Positions 16,132-23,267 of a DNA stretch of 64,000 bases are shown piece after piece. Numbering within the stretch: position 1 is the stretch's first letter; every line of letters starts with the position of its first letter. The DNA is taken from assembly GCF_013410945.1 (NCBI RefSeq), contig NZ_JACCCH010000001.1:682001-746000 (forward strand), read 5' to 3'. Below the pieces are notes generated by a model that saw only the letters and a program-made list of their open reading frames with translations, was not told the origin of the DNA and did no database searches. A program made the position numbers and the translations under genes. The stretch is from Leifsonia sp. AK011. Its GTDB lineage: Bacteria > Actinomycetota > Actinomycetes > Actinomycetales > Microbacteriaceae.

Positions 16132-17001
16132 CTAGACGGATGCCTCGAGCAACACCGGGTACACCTCCGCTGGTTGCTCCTCCTGGGGCACCACGGCCAC
16201 GGGCACCGGCGAGTTCGAGATCACGTCGTAGCTGACGGATCCGAGGAGCAGGTCAGCGAACGCGCCCAGCCCGCGCGAGCCCACCACCACGAGGGAGGCG
16301 GCGCCCGCGAGGCTCCGGATCGCGTCGGCGGCCGGGCCAGCAGCGAGGGACTCGGTCACCTCGATGCTCGGGTGTCGCGCTCGCACCCCTTCGGCGGCAT
16401 CCGCCAGGAGTGTGCGATGCGTATCGATGCGCTCGCCGACCGTGACCGCTGAGACGGCGGCGCTCGTGGTGATCTCGGGCGGGCTGTTCCAGGCGTGGAC
16501 GATGTCGAGGCGCTCCTGGAGTCTGGCCGCCTCGCGTGCGGCGAAGTCGAGAGCGCGTGCCGCAGTCGGGTCGTCGGCCCAGCCGACTTCGACAGTGCCC
16601 GTGGTCGGGCGCCACCCGGCGGGCACGACGATCGTTGTGCAGCGGGACCGACCTGCGACCTGGAGCGCGAGGGTGCTGTGCAGCACGCCGGCTCGCATGG
16701 TCGTGTGGTTGGTGCCGATGACGAGGAGGTCGGCGTGATGCGAGGCGAGGATGAGTTCGTGGGGTGGTGTTCCGCGGCGCAGCACGGTCGTCACGGGCGT
16801 TCCCGGGAGCTGCGCTGTGACCACGGCGCGAGTCAGTTCGAGGAGGGCCTCCGCGGACTGGCGAGCCGTGTCATCCCGCGGGCCGACGACCGTCGTGATC
16901 TCCAGCCGGATGTCGCCCTGCCCGGCCCTCTGGATCGCCCAGTCGATCGCGGCAGCACTCGCTGCTCCTCCGTCGGTGGCGACGATGACTTTCTCGACCA
17001 T
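16132..17001 (-). CDS. Universal stress protein, tandem UspA domains
   Basis: 289 residues, with two UspA domains (about 1-140 and 148-280). The second domain keeps the ATP-binding G-x2-G-x9-G-S pattern (GSRGLGAFADLLLGSVSYDV); the first has a degenerate loop (GTNHTTMRAGVLHSTLAL). ATG 17001 follows GAGGAG by about 7 nt, in preference to an in-frame start at 17022. A DosR-like palindrome lies about 55 bp upstream. Confidence 0.9.
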   Translation of the reverse strand: MVEKVIVATDGGAASAAAIDWAIQRAGQGDIRLEITTVVGPRDDTARQSAEALLELTRAVVTAQLPGTPVTTVLRRGTPPHELILASHHADLLVIGTNHTTMRAGVLHSTLALQVAGRSRCTTIVVPAGWRPTTGTVEVGWADDPTAARALDFAAREAARLQERLDIVHAWNSPPEITTSAAVSAVTVGERIDTHRTLLADAAEGVRARHPSIEVTESLAAGPAADAIRSLAGAASLVVVGSRGLGAFADLLLGSVSYDVISNSPVPVAVVPQEEQPAEVYPVLLEASV

Positions 17002-17054
17002 GGTGCGCTCCTCTGTCCGCAACCTACGATGCCCACCGCGGCCGCGGGCGGACA

Positions 17055-17068
17055 GGGGCTAAGGTCCC
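17055..17068. promoter_or_regulatory. DosR-like palindrome upstream of usp
   Basis: GGGGCTAAGGTCCC matches 12 of 14 core positions of the mycobacterial DosR box GGGACTWWAGTCCC. A TAGGTT hexamer lies 26 nt downstream toward usp. No DosR gene is in the window. Confidence 0.35.
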
Positions 17069-17107
17069 GGGGCGCTGCGGCCGGGAAAGGGCCGAACGGG
17101 CGAGGCT

Positions 17108-17145
17108 GTCAACCCCTCCCCGCTTTCGGCGGGCACACGTAACGT
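17108..17145 (+). promoter_or_regulatory. GTCAACCCCT-box promoter, copy 6
   Basis: Box at 17108-17117, 22-nt spacer, TAACGT at 17140-17145. Unlike most other copies, it is followed by a short leader with an SD sequence. Confidence 0.65.
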
Positions 17146-17180
17146 CGCAGTACTACTGAGCCACAGAGATGGAGGACGCC

Positions 17181-17405
17181 ATGCGCGCCAAGGGTTTGCT
17201 GTTGATCGGTGCTGTTGCGGGGCTCGTCTTCGCCGCCACACCGCAGGGTCGCCGAGCGATCGAGAACGCCAAGGTCAAGCTCGCGGGTGTCTGGGCGAGC
17301 CCGGACGTTCAGCGCACGGTCGCGAACGTCGAAGGTCAGGTGCGCAAGGTGCCCGGTGTCGGCGACAACATCGCTGATGCCATCAAGGGCGCTGGCTCGC
17401 GATGA
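17181..17405 (+). CDS. Small membrane-associated protein
   Basis: 74 residues. A single N-terminal hydrophobic helix (GLLLIGAVAGLVFAATPQG) is followed by an amphipathic region (VEGQVRKVPGVGDNIADAIK) reminiscent of YtxH-like or small stress proteins; not firmly assigned. ATG 17181 was chosen because GGAGG lies 5 nt upstream; the in-frame ATG at 17169 contains that SD inside it. It is coupled by ATGA to the next gene. Confidence 0.7.
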   Translation: MRAKGLLLIGAVAGLVFAATPQGRRAIENAKVKLAGVWASPDVQRTVANVEGQVRKVPGVGDNIADAIKGAGSR

Positions 17406-17617
17406 CCTTCCAGGACCAGCCGGTCGAGGATGGCAGCACCGAGGCCACGGACAACGACAAGCTCGAGGGCATTGTCGAGCAGACCAAACAGGATGTCGCG
17501 GTCGGCTCGATCCCCGGAGGTGACATGCGCGACGTGCTTCTCACGCGAATCTCGGATGCCGGCCTTACTGTCGATGACAAGACCCTCGCGCGCCTGCTCG
17601 AGTCGAGCGAGGGCTGA
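17402..17617 (+). CDS. Hypothetical small acidic protein
   Basis: 71 residues (MTFQDQPVEDGSTEATDNDK...). The disordered acidic N-terminus is followed by GDMRDVLLTRISDAGLTVDDKTLARLL, probably two helices. Unassigned. It is cotranscribed with the small membrane protein at 17181 under the copy 6 promoter. Confidence 0.7.
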   Translation: MTFQDQPVEDGSTEATDNDKLEGIVEQTKQDVAVGSIPGGDMRDVLLTRISDAGLTVDDKTLARLLESSEG

Positions 17618-17688
17618 CTCGCTGCACGTTCGAGCGATTGCTCAGAACGTGAGTTATGCTCTGAGTAAGCTCGTCGAGAGGATTCGCC

Positions 17689-18990
17689 ATTTCCACGTTC
17701 GACCCTCCCGCCGAGGATTCCCCGCGGCCGCAGGCCGACTCGGGTGACCCCGCGGTTCCTGCTGCTCCCGCTCCGGCCACTCCTCCTGCCGCTCCGCGTC
17801 CGGAGTCGACCGGTGCACCGAGCCTCCCGGTAGCGCCTCCGCCCGCCATACAGGTGCCACCGCCTGCGCCGCGAATCGAATCGGCGCCCGCAGAGGCCGT
17901 GCCTGACGAGACTGTTCCTCCGGCCCAGCCAGTGTCGCCCGCTGCTCCTCTCGAACCCTTCGTCTCGCCGTACCAGCAGGCCACGTACCCGCAGCCGGGA
18001 CTTGCCGCTCCGGTGCCCGTGCAGGCTCCGGCCCCCGGTGCCGCAGGGCTCGAGTACGTGCCTGGGGCGCCCGTTCCGCCGCCCGTCGGTCCCCTCGCTG
18101 GCCCGCCGGACCCGCCCAAGAAGGGTCGGCGCATCGGGTGGATCATCGCCGTCATCCTTCTGGCCCTCGCGTTGATCGCGACCGGTGTGGTGCTCGCGCT
18201 CACCCTCACCCGCCTGGAGCGGGCAAACACGGTGATCGACGACCAGGAGCAGGAGATCCAGGAGCAGCAGGATCTCATCGAGAAGAAGGAGACCTTCGGG
18301 CTCGCCGCCGAGGACCTCATGTCCACCGCCGCGCAGTTCGACGGGCTCCCGTACGCGACGCTCGTCGACACGAGTCACCTGACGGAACTCATTCGCGCCG
18401 GGTGGGCGCACCGATGGAACGGCGAGCTCCTCGTGAGCGACGCCGAGAACCTCCGTACGGCGAAGGACGAACTCGCGGCAGTCATCACCGCGGCACAGGG
18501 CGAGGCATCCGCCAACGCGACGGGCACGTTCTACGAGTCGATCACCGACCAGCTTGGCACCGGCTACGTGAAGACCTCGCTCGACACCGCGGACGCGACG
18601 TGCGCACAGGACGTGTGGGGATGCGTCGGCGGGGAGGATCCGTTCACCATCCACTACGACCAGTCCCAGACCGTGTCGGAGCCCTACATGAACGACTGGC
18701 TCCGCACCGGTCTCGCGTACCACGAGTACGCCCACGTTCTGCAGTTCGCCAATCCCGAGCCGACCGAAACGGCCGTAGCCTCCTTCGGCGGCGACTGGGA
18801 GACGATGGCGGACTGCTACGCGCTCACCTTTCTCCCCGGCTGGACCCTCGACCACACGATCTTCGTGAGCGACTTCGAGTACTGGGAGGTCAGCGTCGGC
18901 TACGGCTACACGTGCGACGCGAACCAGGCGCAGGTGGTGCGTGACTGGGCGGCATCCCTCGGCTACACGTACGCCCCGATCTCGCAGTAG
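17689..18990 (+). CDS. Membrane protein with extracellular HExxH peptidase-like domain; apparent ATT start
   Basis: About 433 residues. Order: a proline/alanine-rich cytoplasmic region (1-146), one transmembrane helix (RIGWIIAVILLALALIATGV, about 148-172), a coiled coil (DDQEQEIQEQQDLIEKKE), and an extracellular domain with four or more Cys. H345-E-Y-A-H349 followed by ETMADCYAL at about 371 resembles a gluzincin-type zinc site. No named family was recognised. Upstream of the first GTG (17854) the same frame runs without stop to 17665. The only codon with a good SD (GAGAGG, 6 nt) is ATT 17689. Start at 17854 would delete part of the proline-rich region. Confidence 0.65.
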   Translation: MSTFDPPAEDSPRPQADSGDPAVPAAPAPATPPAAPRPESTGAPSLPVAPPPAIQVPPPAPRIESAPAEAVPDETVPPAQPVSPAAPLEPFVSPYQQATYPQPGLAAPVPVQAPAPGAAGLEYVPGAPVPPPVGPLAGPPDPPKKGRRIGWIIAVILLALALIATGVVLALTLTRLERANTVIDDQEQEIQEQQDLIEKKETFGLAAEDLMSTAAQFDGLPYATLVDTSHLTELIRAGWAHRWNGELLVSDAENLRTAKDELAAVITAAQGEASANATGTFYESITDQLGTGYVKTSLDTADATCAQDVWGCVGGEDPFTIHYDQSQTVSEPYMNDWLRTGLAYHEYAHVLQFANPEPTETAVASFGGDWETMADCYALTFLPGWTLDHTIFVSDFEYWEVSVGYGYTCDANQAQVVRDWAASLGYTYAPISQ

Positions 18991-19004
18991 GCGACTGAGG
19001 GGTG

Positions 19005-19032
19005 TTGACACCCCGCCACGGTGTGCTACATT
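19005..19032 (+). promoter_or_regulatory. Promoter of the LacI-family gene
   Basis: TTGACA at 19005-19010, 16-nt spacer, TACATT at 19027-19032. The predicted start of transcription falls inside the operator at 19035-19048. Confidence 0.75.
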
Positions 19033-19034
19033 CA

Positions 19035-19048
19035 TCGAACCGGTTCGA
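19035..19048. promoter_or_regulatory. LacI-type operator O1
   Basis: Perfect palindrome TCGAACCGGTTCGA between the -10 and the ATG of the regulator gene, consistent with autorepression. Confidence 0.82.
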
Positions 19049-19061
19049 CGGAGAGCAGAGG

Positions 19062-20072
19062 ATGCAAGTGGCAACCATCGGTGATGTGGCTCGTGCAGCA
19101 GGGGTGTCCCGCAGCACGGTGTCCTACGCGTTGTCCGGCAACCGCCCGATCTCCCGCGAGACGCGAGAGCGCATCGACAAGGCCATCCTAGAGCTCGGAT
19201 TCACCGTCAACGCTGGGGCCAGGGCCCTCGCAACCTCCCAGACAATGGCCATCGGCCTGCTCTCCCAGTTCCACCAGGACGAGTTCGCCCCGGCCATGCT
19301 CCAGTACATCCGCTCGGTGTCGGATGCCTCGCGCGAGCTGGGCTACGACGTGCTCTTCGTGACCGACATCGACGGTGCGAACGCCGTGCGCCGCATCACG
19401 TCGTCGAACATGGTCGACGGTGTCGTGCTCCTGGATGTCACGCACGCCGACCCGCGCCTCGACGCGCTGCGCTCGGCGCGCCAACCCGGCGCCCTCGTCG
19501 GCCTGCCAGGGGACACCGAGGGTCTCGACGTGTTCGACCTCGACTTCGGCGAATCCGCGCGGGTGATGGTCGATCACCTCTACAGTCTTGGCCACCGCGA
19601 GATCATCCTCGTGAGCCCACCGCAACACGTCTTCGAGCGCGGCGGCGCATACGGCTGGCGCTTCCGCGACGCTGCAGTCGAACGTGCGGGGCGCTACGGA
19701 ATCCGCATCCACCCCTACTACGGCGAGTCGCAGCAGCCGGCCATCACCGTCAACATCGACGCGATCCTGGATGCCCGTCCCACTGCGACCGCGATGATCG
19801 TGCACAACGACGCCACCATCGCGGCGTTGCCCATGGTGCTCCAGCGCCGCGGAGTGCGAGTTCCTGATGACCTCTCCGTCGTCAGCCTCTACTCACAGGA
19901 CTTCGGCCGAACGTTCTCCCTGCCCTACACGGCGGTGGAGAGTTCGCCCGACAAGTTGGGCCGCCTGGCGGTCCAGCAGTTGGTTCGACGAATCATCGAC
20001 CCCGGTCAGGCAGGACCGGCAGTCGTGAAGTTCATCGCGCCCGAGTTGGTCGATCGGGGGAGCACGGCGTAG
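19062..20072 (+). CDS. LacI family transcriptional regulator
   Basis: 336 residues. The N-terminal helix-turn-helix (ATIGDVARAAGVSRSTVSYA) and hinge (ELGFTVNAGARALATSQT) are typical of LacI/GalR, followed by a periplasmic-binding-like sugar sensor domain with the C-terminal LPYTAVESSPDKLGRLAVQQ. ATG 19062 fits the SD (GGAGAGCAGAGG); the in-frame codon at 19002 lies upstream of the promoter. It probably represses itself, the transporter-glycosidase operon and the secreted glycosidase through the shared 14-bp operator. The inducer sugar is unknown. Confidence 0.93.
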   Translation: MQVATIGDVARAAGVSRSTVSYALSGNRPISRETRERIDKAILELGFTVNAGARALATSQTMAIGLLSQFHQDEFAPAMLQYIRSVSDASRELGYDVLFVTDIDGANAVRRITSSNMVDGVVLLDVTHADPRLDALRSARQPGALVGLPGDTEGLDVFDLDFGESARVMVDHLYSLGHREIILVSPPQHVFERGGAYGWRFRDAAVERAGRYGIRIHPYYGESQQPAITVNIDAILDARPTATAMIVHNDATIAALPMVLQRRGVRVPDDLSVVSLYSQDFGRTFSLPYTAVESSPDKLGRLAVQQLVRRIIDPGQAGPAVVKFIAPELVDRGSTA

Positions 20073-20110
20073 CCCAAAGGCGGGTTACACCGCTTTCAGG
20101 CGGCCCGGCT

Positions 20111-20124
20111 TCGAACCGGTTCGA
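20111..20124. promoter_or_regulatory. LacI-type operator O2
   Basis: The same perfect palindrome as O1, 41 bp upstream of the binding-protein start codon. Confidence 0.82.
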
Positions 20125-20165
20125 TGATTGACCCCGATAGAAAGCACGATTCAGAGAGGAATACC

Positions 20166-21392
20166 GTGATCACTAACACAAAGGGGGTGCGCGCAGCAAC
20201 GGCGCTCATCCTCGGCAGCACACTCATCGGCGGACTTGCGGCTTGCGCACCGACCGAATCCACCGGCGGCGACAACGCCACCTACACACTGTGGGATCCG
20301 TACCCCGACCGTGACGCGTCGTCGACATGGGCCCAGGCCATCGACGCGTGCGCCACCGAGCTCGGCATCACGATCGAGCGCAACTCGGGCAACACCGGCG
20401 ACACCGTCAAGGACCTCACCACCGCCGCGGGCAACCTGCCCGACCTCGCGATGGTCGACAACCCCAAGGTCGGCACCCTCGCCGACGCTGGGTTGCTGAC
20501 CTCCAACGAGGAGACCGGGCTCGACACGTCGGCGATCGAGCCGAACATCCTGTCCGCCGGTGAGCTGGATGGTGCAACCTACGGTGTTCCCGTCGGCGCG
20601 AACACCCTCGGCCTGTACTACAACCCCGAGATCCTCGAGGCTGCTGGTGTGGACATCGCGAGTGTGACCGACTACGCGTCGCTCACGGCCGCGCTCGAGA
20701 AGGTCGTGGCATCCGGTGCCAAGGGCATCACGTTCTCGGCCGTCGGAACCGAGGAGGGAACGTTCCAGTTCCTCCCGTGGTTCTGGGGAGCCGACGCTGA
20801 CCTCACCGAGCTCGACTCGAGCCAGGCCGAGTCGGCGCTCCAGCTCTGGACCGACTGGGTGTCCAAGGGGCTCGCACCCAACTCCGTGCTCTCCAACACG
20901 CAGGGCACGAGCTGGGATGAGTTCATGACGGGCGAGTACGCGTTCGCCGAGAACGGTTCGTGGTTCAAGGGTGCCGCCGATGAGGCGGGCTACCTCTCGA
21001 TCCAGGTCCCGGGCATCGACGGCGGAGCGGCTCCCGCGCCGACCGGTGGCGAGTTCATCACCATCCCCGTCCAGAAGGACACGTCCCGCTACGAGACCTC
21101 GACCAAGATCGTCGAGTGCCTCACCACGGGTAACGCCGGCGCAGACGCGCTCGGCTACGTCGCCCCGACGGCCGAGGGCCAGGCCGCGCAGCTCGAGGCC
21201 GACCCGTCGCTCGAGTTCTGGATCAGCGCCGTTGGCGACGCCAAGCCCCGCACGGCGGACAACCTCGGCATCTCGTACGGCGTCATCTCCGAGCAGCTCT
21301 ACACCGCGGTGCAGAACGCCCTGAGTGGCGTCTCGTCGCCGGCCGATGCGCTGGCGGATGCCCAGGCCGCAGCAGCGGACAAGCTCAAGTAA
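20166..21392 (+). CDS. Sugar ABC transporter substrate-binding lipoprotein (CUT1 type)
   Basis: 408 residues. Lipoprotein signal with lipobox LAAC, lipidated at C27. The mature part is a family 1 extracellular solute-binding protein (YTLWDPYPDRDAS..., GVPVGANTLGLYYNPEILEA). It would capture an oligosaccharide or glycoside outside the membrane. GTG 20166 was chosen over ATG 20124 because AGAGAGGA lies 7 nt upstream and because the signal peptide then has normal length; ATG 20124 overlaps the operator. Confidence 0.92.
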   Translation: MITNTKGVRAATALILGSTLIGGLAACAPTESTGGDNATYTLWDPYPDRDASSTWAQAIDACATELGITIERNSGNTGDTVKDLTTAAGNLPDLAMVDNPKVGTLADAGLLTSNEETGLDTSAIEPNILSAGELDGATYGVPVGANTLGLYYNPEILEAAGVDIASVTDYASLTAALEKVVASGAKGITFSAVGTEEGTFQFLPWFWGADADLTELDSSQAESALQLWTDWVSKGLAPNSVLSNTQGTSWDEFMTGEYAFAENGSWFKGAADEAGYLSIQVPGIDGGAAPAPTGGEFITIPVQKDTSRYETSTKIVECLTTGNAGADALGYVAPTAEGQAAQLEADPSLEFWISAVGDAKPRTADNLGISYGVISEQLYTAVQNALSGVSSPADALADAQAAAADKLK

Positions 21393-21428
21393 CACCCCCA
21401 GCAACACCCCGAGTGCAAGGAGGCACAC

Positions 21429-22430
21429 ATGACAGTCACACAGAGCACCTCTGCAACACAGAGCACCTCTGGCCCGGCTGCGCGTGTCTCCCGGGATGGG
21501 GCGACGAAGCTCGCCGCCCCATCCCGCAGCACGAGGCCGCGCAAGCCGAGGTTCCGTGAGCAGCTCGTCGCCTGGGCATTTATTGCCCCGGTCGTGATCT
21601 ACCTCGTCGTCTTCTACGCCTACCCGCTGTTCCGCAACATCGACCTGAGCTTCCGCGAGTACACCCTGCGGTCGTTCATCGACGGCTCTGCGCCGTTCGT
21701 CTGGTTCGACAATTACGTGCAGGTGCTGAACGACTCCACGTTCGCACCAGCTCTCCTCAACACCGCGGTATTCACGTTCGTCTCGATCGCCTTCCAGTTC
21801 TCGATCGGGCTCCTTCTCGCGGTCTTCTTCTACCGGCACTTCCCCCTCTCGGCCACGCTGCGAGCACTCTTCCTCGTGCCCTGGCTCCTTCCCCTTCTCG
21901 TCTCCGCTTCGGTCTGGGCGTGGATGCTCAACAGCGAGTCCGGAATCGTCAATGCCGCCCTCGAGGCGATCGGCCTCGGGCAGGTCAACTGGCTCACCTC
22001 ACCGCAGTGGTCGATGGTCTCGGTGCTCCTCGCGAACATCTGGATCGGCATCCCGTTCAATCTCGTCATCCTCTACAGCGGCCTCCAGAACATCCCGGGC
22101 GAGGTCTACGAGGCCTCCTCGCTCGATGGGGCGAACGGATGGCAGACCTTCTGGCGCATCACGTTTCCCCTGCTACGACCGGTGTCGGCGATCACGATCC
22201 TCCTGGGCCTCGTCTACACGCTCAAGGTGTTCGACATCATCTGGATCATGACGAGGGGTGGCCCGGGCAATTCGTCCACGACGTTCGCGATCTGGTCCTA
22301 CCGTCTCGGCTTCGGAGGCGGCAGCCCCGAGCTGAGCCCGGCGGCTGCGGTCGGCAACCTGCTGATCATCCTCGCGTTCGTCTTCGGGCTCCTCTATATC
22401 CGCACGCAGCGTCGATTGGCTGACTCATGA
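21429..22430 (+). CDS. Sugar ABC transporter permease (MalF/UgpA type)
   Basis: 333 residues with six transmembrane helices after a Ser/Thr-rich cytoplasmic N-terminus of about 45 residues. The EAA loop reads YEASSLDGANGWQTFWRITF, the contact to the ATPase. The ATG follows AGGAGG by 7 nt. ATGA overlap with the second permease. Confidence 0.94.
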   Translation: MTVTQSTSATQSTSGPAARVSRDGATKLAAPSRSTRPRKPRFREQLVAWAFIAPVVIYLVVFYAYPLFRNIDLSFREYTLRSFIDGSAPFVWFDNYVQVLNDSTFAPALLNTAVFTFVSIAFQFSIGLLLAVFFYRHFPLSATLRALFLVPWLLPLLVSASVWAWMLNSESGIVNAALEAIGLGQVNWLTSPQWSMVSVLLANIWIGIPFNLVILYSGLQNIPGEVYEASSLDGANGWQTFWRITFPLLRPVSAITILLGLVYTLKVFDIIWIMTRGGPGNSSTTFAIWSYRLGFGGGSPELSPAAAVGNLLIILAFVFGLLYIRTQRRLADS

Positions 22431-23245
22431 GAACACGCGGGCGCCTGTGGAAGACGGCGGTCGGCGTCATCCTGACCGGCATCATGCTCTTCCCCCTGTA
22501 CTGGATGGTCAATGTGTCGCTGACACAGCCGACCGCGCTGCGAAAGGATCCGCCGGACCTGTTCCCAGTGAATCCCACCTTCGACGGCTATTCGCGCGTG
22601 CTGAGTGAGCAGTTGCCGTATCTCGCCACGAGCCTCGTGATCGGGTTGGGAACCGTCATCCTGACCGTCGCCCTGTCGGCACCTGCGGCGTTCGCGCTCG
22701 CCAAGCTCCGCCCGCGCGGCGGCACAGGCCTCAACTTCGTGTTGCTGATTGCGCAAATGATCCCCGGCATCATCATGGCGATGGGGTTCTACCTGATCTT
22801 CTTCAACTGGGGCATTCTCGACACCATCCCCGGCCTGATCCTCGCCGACTCGACGCTCGCCGTGCCCTTCGGTGTGCTGATCTTCACCGCCTTCATGGCG
22901 GGGATTCCCGACGAGCTCATGTCGGCGGCGAAGATCGACGGCGCTGGCGCGTGGCGCACCTTCCGGTCGATCGTGCTGCCCATCAGCCGCAACTCGATCG
23001 TGACGGTGTCGCTGTTCGCCTTCCTGTGGTCGTGGTCCGACTTCCTGTTCGCCTCCACCCTCAACCGCTCGAACGGCTTCCAGCCCATCACGATCGGCAT
23101 CTACCGCTACATCGGCAACAACACGCAGGACTGGAACGCGATCATGGCGACTGCCGTCGTCGCCTCCATCCCCGCGGCCGTGCTTCTCGTACTCGCCCAG
23201 CGCTACGTCGCCGCCGGTGTCACGGCCGGCGCCGTCAAGGACTGA
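22427..23245 (+). CDS. Sugar ABC transporter permease (MalG/UgpE type)
   Basis: 272 residues, six transmembrane helices, EAA loop SAAKIDGAGAWRTFRSIVLP. It pairs with the preceding permease. No ATP-binding gene is in the operon, as is usual where a shared MsiK-type ATPase energises several CUT1 importers; that explanation is inferred. Confidence 0.94.
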   Translation: MRTRGRLWKTAVGVILTGIMLFPLYWMVNVSLTQPTALRKDPPDLFPVNPTFDGYSRVLSEQLPYLATSLVIGLGTVILTVALSAPAAFALAKLRPRGGTGLNFVLLIAQMIPGIIMAMGFYLIFFNWGILDTIPGLILADSTLAVPFGVLIFTAFMAGIPDELMSAAKIDGAGAWRTFRSIVLPISRNSIVTVSLFAFLWSWSDFLFASTLNRSNGFQPITIGIYRYIGNNTQDWNAIMATAVVASIPAAVLLVLAQRYVAAGVTAGAVKD

Positions 23246-23267
23246 CCCACTCTCTCGAAGGATCTAG

